The notes: a model not told the origin generated them from the letters alone. Positions 19,888 to 32,499 are shown, counted from the first letter of the stretch. The stretch: 64,000 nucleotides of DNA from Euglena gracilis (GCA_039621445.1 CP154957.1:1234504-1298503); one strand, 5' to 3'. Numbers and translations: made by a program.

Positions 19888-21526
19888 CATTTTTTTGGGC
19901 CCGAAATGGCAGAGTCCAAAGGGGGGGGCTTAAAAGGGGGGGCGGGCCGATCCTACCCAGTCAAGACCCCTTCGCGCGTGAATAACTCGGGCCTGGCGGG
20001 GAGTTGGGGGTCAAATCCAGGTGATTCGGAATCTAGAAATCCGGAATCTAGAAAAAAAAATTCCGGGAACCGGGCCGGGATCATGGTGATAATCTGTCGG
20101 TTCTCCTGGTGGCCCCGACCCGGGGGCGGGGGGGGGGCGGGGGGGGGGCGGGGGGGTTTTCGCCAGGGGTAAGCTTCACTCTGACCCATAAAGGGATAAG
20201 AGCTCAACGACCCCCTCCTAAGCCCCCCGGGGTCCTAGCCAGGACAGAACGGGGGTCATTTAGGGGGGGGGGTAATGGTACTTGTTCTCCTTGCGAGTAG
20301 AATGTTTTGAGAGGATATCAAATCTCCTTGTACTCCTTTCTTCGCCTTTCTTTCAGCGTGGGATTGAGGTTAAAGATCAGATGTGTGTCTCCTCATAGTG
20401 TAAACATGTGTCGGGAACAGAGAGCATTCTCATTTTGGACCCAGGGGGCTAGGTGCGCCCCTCGGGGGGGGGTCCGGGACCCCCCTCCCCCCCGCGTGGC
20501 CCCCGCGCGGCCGCTCGCCCCCCCCCTCGACCCTTCCCTCCCCCCAGTGTGCCTAGAATGCCCAAGAAAAAAAATTCCGCGAAAAATCGCGACTTTTTGA
20601 GGCCTTTCAAAACTGACCATTTTTGGACATAAGATGGCAAATTTGGGGGCGGCGCACTCTGCGCGCGGCCCAAAAAGCATTTTTTTTTATCAAAAATGGC
20701 CCAAAAAATGGCCAAAAATGGCCACTTTTTGGACTCAAAAATCACCGATTTTTGGATGCGCGCCGCCCGCGCAGTGGTCCGACATCATACGCGAATGGAA
20801 AAAAATGGACACTCAGAAAGTTCTCAATGGTAGGATGCTCCGCAGTTTTATATCCCGTGAGAGGCTTCGCAATCGCATCTGAATATTGCCAAATTGCCGA
20901 ATAAAAAAAACTCGGCGGACTAAAAAAGTTCAGATTTGTATGTGTGCAAAATAAAAACCTCCCCTGTGTGGAAACATCAATTTTTCGACCCGAAAACAGC
21001 CCAAAATGCCCCCAGAAATGGCCAAATTGGCCGAAAAATGGCTGTAACTCGGGCTACACGGAGAGTGTGTGGGAACTGTCTGGCAACTTGTTTTTTTTTG
21101 GACGCTGTTTTTGTTTGTTTGTTTGTTTGTTTGTTTGTTTTTAGTTTTTAGCGGTGTTTTTTTATAGAGAAAAACAAAAAACACCATGAAGTTTTGCACA
21201 AAAAATTTTTGAATACATATTTTCAATCATTTTTGGCAACTTCTGGGTCGTTTCTGCCAAAAACCTGAAGCCATAACCAAACAAAATATGCACAAAAGTT
21301 TGACCACTTTTGCATAGGTGAAAAAAATTAGGGGCCCCCACCCCCTAATTGTCCCCCCCCCCCTCTAATTCGCTAATGGGGGTCTGGAGGAGCACGGGCA
21401 TTAGCCAAATGGGGGGGGGGTATTTGGTCATGGTTGCTGTTTAAAGTTATCAAGTCAAAGTCATCTGCCAGTTCCGCCATTCTTGTCGAACAGAGTCAGA
21501 ACCCCCTTAGCACGGCAAAATGGGTA
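19888..21526. other. Repeat-derived spacer, no gene supported
   Basis: Contents: G-rich tract with GGGGCGGGG (20105-20160); C-capped fragment ending GGGTCATTTAGG then GGTAATGG (about 20205-20283); GC-rich block 20455-20535; A/T-rich block with GGCCAAAAATGGCC words (20570-20760); tetranucleotide GTTT repeat at 21107-21140; and a CTAATTGTCCCC fragment at 21340-21375. Open frames on both strands overlap and lack motifs. Confidence 0.4.
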
Positions 21527-21869
21527 CCATGCCCCCTCCCCAAGCTATTCCCTCCCCCGAGCTATTCCCATAGAGGCCATAGAGGGGATGGGAACAGCTC
21601 AGTGGATGGGCACTTTTTTTTGGACAGAAACATGAGAAATGCGTCCAGACTGGGAAATTTATGGATTTTTTCTGGAATGAGTCCTGTGGAAAACTCAGCA
21701 TTTTTGCAAAACAAACAAATATTTACTGAAAATGACTTTTGGGTTGAGGGTGTGGGGCAGCTTTTGCAGGGAACCAAAGTCCCCCCCCCTAGCTGTTCCC
21801 CTCCCCAAGCTGTTCCCATTGGGCAGCAAAGGGTCCCAGGGACGGGAACAGCTCGGGGAGGTGGCATGG
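21527..21869. mobile_element. 343-bp TA-flanked C-capped element (word GCTRTTCCC), copy 1
   Basis: TA flanks lie at 21525-21526 and 21870-21871. The left end CCATGCCCCCTCCCC is followed by AAGCTATTCCC. The right end is GGGAACAGCTCGGGG then GGTGGCATGG. The word GCTATTCCC/GCTGTTCCC recurs at about 21540, 21560, 21795 and 21810. The middle is unique A-rich DNA. Confidence 0.65.
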
Positions 21870-22698
21870 TACTCCCCCCCGTGGTGGGCAAGGGTCCTTG
21901 TCAAATGTGCCGAACCTCCAGAGGGGGGAGGGGGTCCAAAATGACTGAAGTCTGCTGCCTGATCTCTGAGATTACACTGTCTATAATTGATTCCACTCCG
22001 CCACAACATTTCACCACTATGGATGCTACGATGCCAGCCTCCTCTCAAAGTTCTCTAGGCTCACATCACCGCAGTTCCGTATAACCAGCACAGAAAGTTG
22101 TTTGTGGCATCCACTTGATACAAGGTCAGCCCATAGATAGAATCCACCATCCAAAGCAAAGTCATAGTGCAATGCCACTTGCCACCAGGTTGGTCCTACC
22201 CCCCCCCCCCCAGCTAATGGGCACCCCCCAGTTGGACAACCCCCTCAGCACGGCATGCTTTTGAGAAAATTATTATTCTCTGCCTCTGCCTCTCGTCAAC
22301 CCGCTTTGCACACCAAAATAGGGACCCCCACTTGCCAAGGAGCACATCTTCGGCCTCTGAAAGGCAAAAAAAAAATAAACGCCACACCGCTATACGCTGC
22401 CATCATCACCACCGCCACCAAATGTGGCACCCGTGACCATATCACCAAAATGGCGCCCATTTCCTATTTGACCAATGTGAAACGGGAATCTACCCCACTT
22501 TTGCTCACAGAGATGTGTGTCAGTATTTTTGTGTTGGCTACATAATTCCATTGCCTTTTACAATAAAAAAAATCGTGAAAAAGTCCCATTCCAAATGGCA
22601 AAATCAATCCCACAATGATCAGCCCACACAGTTTGTTCTTGTCCCAAAGGGCAACAAAACAGAATTGCCAAAGATATTGCCACAGAAATGCCACAATA

Positions 22699-23080
22699 CC
22701 ATGCACCCCCCCAAGCTGTTCCCCCCTGAACTATTGTTATTCCCATACACCAACCTCGGAAAACCCAAAAGGGATAAGTTGGAAACTTTTTTGGATGTTC
22801 GCAAAAAAAAGGTCAATTTTAAGCACATTTGCCAAAAAGTGATTTTTGAGAACGTCCGAAAAACGTCATTTTTTAAGCTTTTTTTTTGGACGTCCTTCAT
22901 CAAAAAAAAGTGCTGACAGTGAGCTGTTCCAGCCTCTCCCCCTGTGGGAATAGCTCGGGGGGGGGGGGAACTGGGGCCCCCCTCTGAGCTGCTCCCCCCA
23001 TACCGGACTGTTCCCATTGACTGTTCCCATTGGTCCGTGAAGGGTCCCGGGGACGGGAATGACTCGGGGGGGGGGCATGG
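22699..23080. mobile_element. ~382-bp C-capped element (word GCTGTTCCC), copy 2
   Basis: The left flank is TA at 22697-22698. The left end CCATGCACCCCCC is followed by AAGCTGTTCCC. The right end GGAATGACTCGGGG plus a G run plus GCATGG is followed by TG instead of TA. Internal reiterations are GAGCTGTTCC (22922), GACTGTTCCC (23005) and GGGAATAGCTC (22945). Related pieces lie at about 25268-25310 and 25798-25850. Confidence 0.6.
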
Positions 23081-23189
23081 TGTTTGTGCAGAAATTTGCC
23101 GCAATGGCAAGATTCCTTTTTTTAGGAAAAAGACCGAAGGAAAATTTGAAGAAAAAGGCGATGTCGATTCCCACACCACATTCTAGGAT

Positions 23190-24430
23190 TGGGGGGGTCG
23201 ACCGCCCACGAGGTTTCCGGATTTTTTTGGTTACTTTCTTTCGATGTTGTCGCCTTGTTCCTGGGAAACAAAATAACGCACGTCTAAATTGTTTTGAGCT
23301 GGATTGACCAGTTCAGGGGGGAGGAGGTTCGGAGGCAGAACAGGATTGCCCAACCTGGCAAAAATCTTGCAAGTGGATCACTTTTAAACATGCCCTAAAA
23401 GTGCTAATTTGGTTTTTTGGTATTTTTTTTTTGGACAAACTGGATTCTAAAACATCAAGTTTGTTGATATTTTGAGTATTTGGAGGTTTTTGGAGGTTTT
23501 TGTTTTTTCGGGTTGGGTCATTTTTGGTTCACAAACTGGCTCAAGTTAGGAAGGGAGGGAGGGGCCGGACCCCCCTGTTAGTTGGATCATCTGGATCGTT
23601 GGGGGGGGGAGGGGGGCTTTTTTGAACGACCTGGATTACCTGGTCTCCCATCTAGGCCTGCCCATCTAGACCTGTCCAAAACACTTTGCAAAACGTTTCT
23701 TCTCATTGTCTTTGCAGTGTTGGCTCCGTCGTTGTCGCTCCCTGTCTCGACCACACCTATGGGTGGCATGGCTGCAACACCCAACGTGCCCCTTCCCAAA
23801 TGCTTGCGTGGCATTGTCAAGTTCATTGTTGCGATCCATCCGCTGGTGTGATTTTTTTCTTTTGCTCCCGTTTGAGGCGATGATTGTTTGCATTTCCTTC
23901 AATAACAACTAGGTGGGGGGGGAGGAGTGGTCCAGGGGGGGTGCCATGGCGCGCGCCGTTTGGGGGGGGGGTAAGGGCCTTTGGCAAACGGCGCCCCTCT
24001 CCACTGACCCCCCTCTACTTGTCATCCCCTGAAAGGTGAAAGGTGACAATGGGGGGGTTATGAAATCCTCAAGCGTGCTAAAGAATTCTATCTAGCGAGC
24101 CAAAGGTGCGTCAAGAAAACGGTTCCAATCGACTCCATACAATCCCCCCCCCCCCAATAGTGACCCAGACCTGGGGATAGGGGACATTATGGGGGGGGGA
24201 CACTATCGGGGGAGACCAGGCAGGGGGGGGGGGACATTTTCGGTGGAGATCAAGCAGGGGGAAGGGGTGTTCAGACCCCCCCGGTGACGGGATCGTCTGG
24301 ATCGTTTTGACCAGGATCGACAGTTTGGGGGGGATTGCCAAACCAAAAGCAAAATTTTACAACTAGATCGATTTAAATGCCCTGAAAGTGTGAATTTGGT
24401 CATTTTTGGCTATTTTTTTTGGACAATTGG
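23190..24430. other. Low-complexity spacer, no gene supported
   Basis: A diverged direct repeat links 23390-23600 and 24360-24600 (shared GATATTTTGAGTATT, GGTTTTTGGA, GGGTTGGGTCATTTT). A C-capped fragment with AATAGTGACCC and GGACATTATGGG words lies at 24144-24215. The open frame at 23582-23851 is matched by equally open opposite-strand frames and has no motif. Confidence 0.4.
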
Positions 24431-24794
24431 ATTCTGAAACATCAAATTTGTTGATATTTTGAGTATTCGGAGGGTTTTGGAGGTTTTTGGATTTTGGGTT
24501 GGGTCATTTTCGGTTCACGAACTCAGTTCGGAAGGGGGGGGGAGAAGGGGTGTCCCGGACGCCCCGGGTAGTTGGATCATATGTGCTGGATCGTGGGGGG
24601 GTCTTTTTTTTGGAACAACTGGATTACGAAGTCTCCGGGGGTTGGGGGCTCAGGGTTGACGTTTTTTTTTGTTTTTTTTCCAAAAAAACTACACAAAAAA
24701 CAGTTTTTTTTTGGAAAATACAAAAATAGCTGTTTTTTTTATTTAAGAATACTGAATTTTTCCAAAAAGAAAACCCAAAAAGACACATTTTTAC

Positions 24795-24798
24795 AGAG

Positions 24799-24843
<45 letters not shown>

Positions 24844-24861
24844 TATATATATATATATATG
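24795..24861. repeat. (AG)n-(AT)n microsatellite
   Basis: About twenty AG units run straight into ten AT units. It explains the RE- and IY-repeat frames here. Confidence 0.95.
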
Positions 24862-25517
24862 CCATCTCCCCTCTAAATGACCCCTCCAAAAAGGCGAACA
24901 ATTGATGGGGCCACAAAACCTCCAAAATGGCCCGTTTCGGACTTTTTTCGATTTGAACTCTCTGATATCTTCCAAAAATACTTAAAAAGTTGAACTTCGA
25001 AATGGGGTGCCCCCCCTTTGGGGCCAATGTTTCCTGAGCCCCCCCCCCCCAATTGATCCCCCCTAATTGCAATTGGACCCCCCGGCCAGAGCCCGGAGGG
25101 GTGTTGTTTAAGGGGAGGGGGTTGGTATTTTTTTTGGAAATTGACAAAAAACACCATTTTTGGGGTCAAAACTGGAAAGGAAAAAAATTTCCATTACTTT
25201 CCTTAAATTTTACCAAAGCTGCCACTTTATGGCAAAGGCTCTTTTTTTTCAACCTAAAACTTTGCATGCACCATGCCCCCCCTTTCCTCCCCCCTTGCTG
25301 TTCCCATGGACCATGAACTAACCAACCAAGTTGAACCCAAAACCCCACCTCAAATACCAAATGAAGCTTTTTTTGGTACACAAGATTGAAACAACCTCCA
25401 CAACATCCATGTGGCGTTGGTGTGGAGTTTGATGGGAATGAGAGCACGTGAAATCAGCCAAAAAATCACCTTTTTTCTCTCTTTGTTCCAAGAATCCTTT
25501 ACAAAAAGTGCCCTGAC

Positions 25518-25791
25518 CAGGTTTGTGCTTAGTCGCGTGCCTACCCCATGGGGGGGGTGCTTGGGGCAGGCACCCTGTAGCACCCCATCCGACCCCCCCC
25601 CGGGGGGTAGGGGTTTTGGGGTGCCTGCCCATAGCAGGCACCCCCCTCCGACCCCAGCGCCAAAGGCGCCGGGGGCCCGGAAAAGGCCATTTTCAATGAA
25701 AATTCTCTGGGTCCCCCCCGGACCCCCCACCCCCTGGGGGGGTGTGTGCCTGCTAGGGGCAGGCACCCTGTAGCAGGTAAGCACAAGCCTG
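25518..25791. mobile_element. 274-bp hAT-type MITE, 8-bp TSD GCCCTGMC
   Basis: The ends are CAGGTTTGTGCTTA and TAAGCACAAGCCTG (one mismatch between arms). The flanks GCCCTGAC (25510-25517) and GCCCTGCC (25792-25799) agree at seven of eight positions. The interior has repeated GGCAGGCACC words and an AGCGCCAAAGGCGC hairpin. Confidence 0.8.
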
Positions 25792-25859
25792 GCCCTGCCG
25801 CTGTACTGTTCCCGTCCCCTTTATGGGAACAGTAAGGGGGGGGATGGTATCGATGCAAA

Positions 25860-27410
25860 ATGATGGGTTTCTTCATATTGAGTTTCAATTTGGAGCTTTC
25901 TGGGTCAGGATACCCAGGAAATATTAACCTGATTGATAATTCCCGCAGCCTGGTTTTGGGCTCCTTGAGGGGGGAATTATCAGACACTTATAGTAAGGGT
26001 TTCCAACATCAAAATTCTGATTTTGAGACCTGGGATTCCCAATCCCAGAGGTGAAGAGATTCCCCCAAAATAAGTGTCTCACTGGTTTTTTGGAAGATTG
26101 AAAGTGACCCCCCAGTTTTGGTAAAAAAAATTCCCTTTTATACACAACCATATTTGATGGACACAAACAAACAAAATGAAATTCTGATGTGTGTGTGTGT
26201 CTGTTTGTTTTGATGGAAGCAAAACGTCGTGTGCGTGTGCGTGTCTTTGCGCGCGCGTGCAAGGTGTGTGTTTTGACTGAATCTTTTTTTTTGGAGCTTG
26301 GATTGTTTGACTTGCAAACCAAAAAAAATGTCGACTGCTTTACATCTTACACTCACACCTCTTTGGTACATTTTGCCATAATTTTGGGCATGGAGGTCCA
26401 AGTTTGGTCCTATTTGAACACATGGTGGAAGTTTTTTGCCACAACTTTGGGTCCACCCTTCAAAAATTTGGAGATTTTGAACTATTTTTGAATATTCATG
26501 TTACACTTTTATTTTGAGACTTTTTGCCTGTTTTTGGATTCTGTTTTTTTTTTTCTCTTTGGTTGTGGCATGCTTCAAAAATCTGAGCATTTGCCACCAA
26601 AATCACATATATTTTCTGGTCAAAATCCGGGCCTTCGGCCCGAAACCGGGGGGGGGGGGTATCAACCCAGTCGCCCAAGTCGGACCCCGAGGAGGGGGGT
26701 ATTGTTTGGGGGGGTATTATTTGGGGGGAGGGTTTAGTGTGCATCATTTATGTTCTACTCGGAGATCAGCTGTTTCCTTGACTTCAACCTCCCACGAAGG
26801 GGCATTTTGTCTTTTCACAACCGCACACCACACACCGTACCCTTCTCTTTGCGCTTGACACGTGCAAAGTTGAAAGTCGTCCCTTCTCTTTGCGCTTGAC
26901 ACGTGCAAAGTTGAAAGTCGTCTATGACCTACTGTGTGACAAATTGTCCCTCTCTTTTCCATGTGCTCTGTTTTGTATGTGTTCGAAGTGTTGGGCATGG
27001 GTGTCCACCCAAACTCCCCGCCCAAAACAAAACAAAAACAACAACATGGCAACCATCAACTGGACTTCACTTCAAATTTTCCCTACTTTGATTGTTGGGA
27101 TGAATCCTCTGGGGTGGGGGCGGAGGATTCTGCACGTAACTAGGTGGGACCTGGAATAGCATCTTAAATTTTTCTCCGGCTAGCAAGTGTTCCCTGCAAC
27201 CCGGATGGTGCGTTTCTTTCTCGGGTCTGGGGTTTTATTATGAGACAAGTGACAATTGCTTTTGAGAAAATTGCAGTCATATTTTGAGACAATGGCAAAA
27301 ATTTTGAGACAGGTGGCAAATCATTGCGAGACCGATGGCATTTCATGGTGAGTCAGGTGGCAAATCATCGTGAGAAAATAAGCAATTATTTTCGCAACCA
27401 GCTGTCATAC
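25860..27410. other. Spacer with 41-bp tandem duplication; no gene supported
   Basis: Contents: GTGTGTG and GCGTGTGCG simple sequence (26190-26270); a decayed C-capped fragment at about 26600-26735 resembling the right half of the element at 50422-50832 (shared GGTCAAAATCCGGGC-type text, TATTATTTGGGG); a perfect 41-bp tandem duplication at 26840-26880 and 26881-26921; and GAGACARGTGGCAAATCAT words repeated at 27295-27370. Confidence 0.5.
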
Positions 27411-28270
27411 CTACATTTCCACAAAAACCTCCGCATTGATTGATGAATTACATTTGTTCAATTCTTTTTGACATGCTCCGATGTGCCCTAGGCTTGGCCT
27501 CACCTTTGGCTGGGCCGGAATGCGTGTGCCCCCCCCAACCCCACTCTTGAAAACCCACCGAGAGGGTGAGTCGGTGAGTGGTGAGTGGTCTCGGGGGAAG
27601 GGGTCACACGAGGTTTGAGTGAACCCATGGTGGGGGCACCAATCTTTGCAATACCTTTCCTTGCATAACGCCCTCTGCTTCTGCCCAGAAAAAATTTTCA
27701 AGGGTTTTTGGCCGACTTGGGGTGGGTGGGTGGGTGGGTCGTGTGCGAATGGCAGGAATTCCTGAGCCGGAGGGCAACCCCTGGGGGCGGGGGTCCAGTC
27801 AGCGGCACCTTTTTTCCAGTTAGCTAGGCTGCGCCCTGGGGGGCGAGTGGAAAAAGGTTTTTCAAGGTCAGGGAATTTCTTAAGGACCTTGAGGGGTCCA
27901 TCCAACTGGCCAAGAAAACGTGCTTGCTGGAAAAAACGAATGAAAATAAATGTTAGCTGGACCCCCAGGGGGATGGAGCTGGTAATGGAGTTGAGGCAAA
28001 TGACGACCAACTGCAGTGGCAGTGCCATGCAGCGAAACGGCAGTGCCATGGCAGCGCAATGACAGTGGCAGACCCGTAGTTGTCTGTAGTTATCCGTTTT
28101 AGGATAAGCACAAATCCCTGTTTTTTGATAGCATAATTTGGATTCTTTTGCAAATGTGAATTTTGGAAATTTTGCACTTTTTTGCACTTTTTTTTTTGTG
28201 CATATTTTGCCCTCTCAATTTTTTTTAATTTTTGGGCAATCGCATTGGGCAAAAAACTGTTCTTCTCCAC
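27411..28270. other. Open but unassignable stretch
   Basis: The minus strand is open for 258 codons, ending in a stop at 27411. The composition drifts and the opposite strand is also partly open. I recognise no domain or splice pattern, so I do not call a gene. A GCAGTGGCAGTGCCATG repeat lies at 28010-28070. Confidence 0.3.
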
Positions 28271-28400
28271 TTAAGTAACCCCCCCCAATATAAAGCCCCC
28301 CCCCCAAATATGAAGCCCCCCAAATATGAAGCCCCCTCGGGGGTTTGGTTTTGCCGCTCAAATGAAACCCCCCCAATGTGAAGCCCGAAAATGGTGTCAT
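28271..28400. repeat. C-capped array (word AATATGAAGCC)
   Basis: TA then ACCCCCCCC at the left, followed by AATATAAAGCC, AAATATGAAGCC (twice) and AATGTGAAGCC, each separated by C runs. It is a decayed or internally deleted relative of the TA/poly-C guild; a convincing right end is missing. Confidence 0.5.
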
Positions 28401-28639
28401 TCAGGATAACGCAGAATCATTTTTGAATGGATACAACAATTTTCCAGCAGAAATCCTCTATTTCGGGCAAAAATTGCACATTTTTGGGGAAAAAGGAGGT
28501 ACACAACCAAATTTTGGTTATATAATTGGTATTTGACTGCATTTGAAGGCCGCCAAAATTGTTGCATAATTGCATAAGCCGCCCTGAGCTCATGAGCTCA
28601 TGAGTTATGAAGTTCACCTATTTTCAGTCACATTAATCC

Positions 28640-28945
28640 ATTTTTTTTGGTCTTTTCTGGCCACTTCTGGCCAGTTTTGGCTGCTCTGGCTGCCTTGGCT
28701 GCCTTGGCTGCCTTTTCTGCTTTCAACTGCTTCTGGCTGCCTCTTGGGCACTTTTGGCAACTTTTGGGCCGCTTTTGGCCACCTTTATGCCACTTTTTGC
28801 CAGCTTTGGTCACTTTTGGTTTTTTTGGCCATTTTTTGGCCCGCATTTTGCCAGTTCTGGCTGATTCTTGCAGCTTTGGCTGCATTTGGTCATTTTTGGC
28901 AATCTCTGGCTGCTTCTTGCTGCTTCTGGTTGCCTTTGGAGGCCA
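28640..28945. repeat. TTTTGGCNNC / CTTGGCTGC simple-repeat tract
   Basis: Reiterated TTTTGGCCA and CCTTGGCTG words. The minus-strand translation is a lysine/alanine-rich repeat (KAAKAAKAARAAK), clearly a by-product of the DNA repeat. Confidence 0.7.
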
Positions 28946-29261
28946 TCGTCTTTTTCGCTAATTTTAGGCATTTCCGAGGCAATATTATGGTCAATCTTTC
29001 TGTTCCCATTTGTTTCAGCCATTTCCAGAAGAATATTTGCAGTCAGTACAGGCTTTTTTGCAACTATGGATAACTGCGGACCCCCAACTGCGGATAAGCA
29101 CAAATCCCTGCAGAAAAGTCTGTGTGATGGTCAAGGAGTGACACCAACCATTTCGAGAAGAAAAAGGAGCAGGAAAGTCCAAAAATATGGCCTTGAGTCC
29201 CCAAAAACTCTGTAGCGGAATCCCAAAAAATTTCCTACCTGTTCCAAAAAAGGCAGGGGGT

Positions 29262-29716
29262 CAGGCTTTTGCTTAAGGGATTGCAGTCCCCCCCGGGGGG
29301 GGGGGGGCTGGACTGCAGCTAGTCCAAATTTGGCTAGTGGGTTTTCTAGCAGACCCCCCCCCCCGGGGGGGGTCTGCTAGCAGGGCTAGCTAGTGGAAAT
29401 TTTTTTCCAGTGACCGGCGCGAAGCGCCGAAAATTTTTTTTGGGACCCCCAAAAATGGCCAAAAATGCCCGTTTTTGGCCATGTTTGGGAATTTTTTGAA
29501 CAAAATCAGCCAAAAACCTGTTAAAAACCTCATTTTTCCTCCGGTGCACAGCGCCGGAGGAAAATTTTTTTCCAGTCTGGGGGACCCCCGGACCCCCCCC
29601 CCCCCCCCCCACTCCGGGGGGGAGCGGGGGGTCTAGCTAGTCCACTTTTTCCAGTGTCTAGCCGATTGGCTAGCCAGTACCCCCCCCCCCCCCCGGGGTC
29701 CTTAAGCAAAAGCCTG
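29262..29716. mobile_element. 455-bp hAT-type MITE, 8-bp TSD CAGGGGGT
   Basis: The target duplication CAGGGGGT is perfect at 29254-29261 and 29717-29724. The ends are CAGGCTTTTGCTTAAGG and its perfect reverse complement (17 bp). The inside has several TCTGCTAG/CTAGC words, two hairpins (GGCGCGAAGCGCC near 29415, CGGCGCACAGCGCCGG near 29553) and long C runs. No coding capacity. Confidence 0.92.
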
Positions 29717-30134
29717 CAGGGGGTCCATGAGGTTTTGACAGTGGAGTCCCGATTTGTGGCATCCAGAATTTTGGAAGGAGTGTTAGGTAAGTGTACTAAG
29801 GTAAGTGTGAGCGTTAGATAACAAAGTTCAAAGCTTGAGTTCCCAACACCAATATCACATTCATTTGGAGCCTTAGCTACCTGCAAAGAGGCTGCGTGGC
29901 CAACTTTTCTTTGCATAAAGTTTTTAAAATCTTTGGATGAAAATTTTAAAAGAAATCAAACAGATTTGTTTAGGCTGTTGGAAGGGTGGACAATCAATGA
30001 AACAGAACAATGAGTTCACCCACAACACAAACACACACATCCCACACACAAACACACACAGCAGGTGTGTCTTTCTGTCCTCGGATAAAGATGTGGCAAA
30101 CAAAAATTTTGTAAGCACCCAATATTTTTTTGTT

Positions 30135-30350
30135 TACCATGATTTTTGACAGGGTCGGCCAGAAATGGCCAAAAGTGGCCACCCAGCGCCAAAGGCGCCG
30201 TAATTTTTTCGGGGGTCTTGGCCAAAAAAAAAAAGAACAAAGACATCGACCCCCTGGGGGGGGTTGGAAGTGGGGGATTGGTTTTTTGAAAGTGGAAAAT
30301 GACCCCTCCCCCGGGGGGGGTCGGTAAACAATTATGGCTGGGACCCCCCC
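30135..30350. repeat. Fragment of the GGCGC-hairpin MITE family
   Basis: It shares AGCGCCAAAGGCGCCG, GAAAGTGGAAAATGACCCC and GGGGTCGGTAA with the complete element at 56526-56851. The left end was not identified and no target duplication is visible. It is followed by GGCTGGGAC. Confidence 0.5.
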
Positions 30351-32039
30351 CGTTCATTTCGGGAACTTAATTGTACAGGGGGAGGGTCCCAGGGGTCCCA
30401 CTTTGACGACTGAACCAACCCCATTTTCCTTTAGGAAGTGACCGAAGTCGGCCCAAAACCGACCATTTTTTGGGCAACCTTTTTAGCCATTTTTGGCAAT
30501 TTTTGGGCATTCCAGATGTCAACCACCTCCAAAATAAGCCAAAAACCAACTTTGAGCCCGTTTGGGAGCCCCATTTCGACCCAGGGCCGATTTTCATTGG
30601 TGTGGCTGGATTGGACACGGCCGGGGGGGGGGGTGGGGGGGCGGGGGGTCCCTGTTCGCGGGGTCACTGTTCACTTGGGGAGTTGAACTGCACACGGGGG
30701 TTCAGGGGTCCCAACTGGATGACCAAGTCCCCTATTTCTCAATTCTTCACTAAAAGCAGTCCTGGAAAGGATATTGGGAAGGTGCTGTGTTCCTACAAGG
30801 AAGCCAAGTGCGAGTAGGGTTGCGAATGGTGCAACGGTCAAGAGGTTGATATGATAGACGACATTCAATGCAAGGTCTGCCTGGATGCTGAATACAACTG
30901 TGTACTCTCTTTCTTGTGCAGGATCACCAAGCCTTTTCGTTTGGAATTCGATTTGTGAAGCCTTCCAGGCTGGTGCGTGGCTTTCACACATTGGCAATTC
31001 ATTCCATTTTGTTTGGACTTGTTATCTCGTTCGGTGCAGAATTATATTGGTCTTTTTTTTTCCGGTGGGAATTTCCAAAAATGTCCAAACGGCGCAGACT
31101 TTTTCATTATCAAAATCGTCAAGGGAAATGCCATTTGAAGCACAGAATTTTTATGTTCTCCTTGAGAAAAAGGGTGAGGCATTTCATCGTTGGATTGTTG
31201 TGTTAGCCGGCCAAGGGTGCCCTAAACCTCCCCAAAATAATCCCCCCCTTGCGAATCCAAATTCGACCAAGGAGTCACAGCTAAACTGCAAAATGTTGGC
31301 CCCAGGGATAGATGGAGAGCCCTTCGGTATTGAGGTCGCTGGTGCGGTGGGGTCCCGACCCCCCCTCCTCGGCAGTTTCCAAAAATAGCGAAAATTTTTT
31401 TTTCTTTTGGCGCGCAGGAAAGTGAGCAAAAAGCGCCCTTTCCCCTCATTTTTGAGCATATTGCCCATTTTTTGATGTTTTGGAGTTTTCCACATAAAAA
31501 AATGTTCAACAATTTCAGAAAAGGGGTATTTTTGGATTCATTTTCAAAGAAAAATCAGGGATTTTTGAGCAACTTTGGCCTGATTTCTGGCCCTTTGCCA
31601 ATCCATAAAGTGGAAAATTTTCCCTGCCCCCTCAGTTTTGAGGAAGGAGGGGGGTTCGACCCCCCCCTCAAGGCTTCCCATCTATCCCTGGTTGGCCTCG
31701 AGTACCCAAAATATTGGTTCCCTGGTACCCAAAATCCTGCCCCAAACACTCAAATATTGGCCCCAACAGTCTGAATCAGATTTTATTTGGCTGCTTTATG
31801 CCAATTTGTTTGCATTGATTTGACCTCATTTGGTGCCAATTAGCTCGAGGTTGTCCTCAGTGGGACCTACATTTTTCAACAATGTCGGAGTTGACCCTTG
31901 TGTGCCGCCTCTTCAGGGGTGCTTGGAAGGGGAAATCAATCAGCCGTTTTTTTGAGGTTGCCTGGTTGGATTTGGATTTGGATCTTTTTTGGAATGTTCC
32001 AAGCGTTTACCTGGTGTGTTTATTGTCCAATGTTATTTA
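30351..32039. other. Unassigned stretch with short coding-like pieces
   Basis: The plus frame 30885-31200 and the minus frame 30997-30700 are both open, and neither has a motif I recognise. A diverged repeat TACCCAAAATATTGG...CCAAAATC (31700-31760) echoes 33225-33310 (TTTGGGTACGAG, GGGGCCAA). Nothing else stands out. Confidence 0.3.
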
Positions 32040-32259
32040 AACCCCCCTTCCAAATAACACCCCCCCCCCCCAAATAACCCCCCCCCAAATAACACACCCC
32101 CCGAGGGCCGATTTCGAGCGCCCAAATAACACCCCCCCTGTTTTCCTTTGTTTTTGCATGTAAAAATAGCACCCCCCCCCAAATAACCCCCCCCCCTTGG
32201 GGCCCCAGTTCAGGTGCCCAAATAACACACCGGGGGGGGGTGTTATTTGGGGGGGGGTT
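32040..32259. mobile_element. 220-bp TA-flanked C-capped element (word AAATAAC)
   Basis: TA flanks lie at 32038-32039 and 32260-32261. The left end is AACCCCCC; the right end is TTATTTGGGGGGGGTT. The word CAAATAAC or CAAATAACAC follows a C run at least six times, with one GGGCGCCCAAATAAC-like copy in the middle. A second element begins 15 bp to the right. Confidence 0.7.
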
Positions 32260-32274
32260 TACTTTTATTTTCTA

Positions 32275-32495
32275 ACCCCCCCCCAAATAACCTGGTGGGG
32301 TGCCAGGTTATTGGAACCAACTTTTGGCCGGCCCCCCCCGCCGCCAGGTTATTTGGGCCCTTTTTCGGTGTCGTAATGGAATTTTGCTTGAAAAAGGGGT
32401 TGTCAGGTTACTGGAGCCAACTTTTTTGCCCCTCCCCCCACCAAGTTATCTGGCCCCGCCAGGAGCAAGGACCCCGCCAGGTTATTTGAGGAGGT
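32275..32495. mobile_element. 221-bp TA-flanked element (word AAATAACCTGG), copy 1
   Basis: TA flanks lie at 32273-32274 and 32496-32497. The left end is A plus a C run plus AAATAACCTGG. The right end is CCAGGTTATTTGAGGAGGT. Internal copies of GCCAGGTTATT alternate with GGAACCAACTTTTGG. The homologue at 58644-58861 shares this order. Confidence 0.75.
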
Positions 32496-32499
32496 TATT

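Noticed and set aside
27411-28187. 258-codon minus-strand open frame as a gene
   Set aside because: No domain, mixed composition across several repeat fragments, and plus-strand frames also open; length alone is not evidence here.
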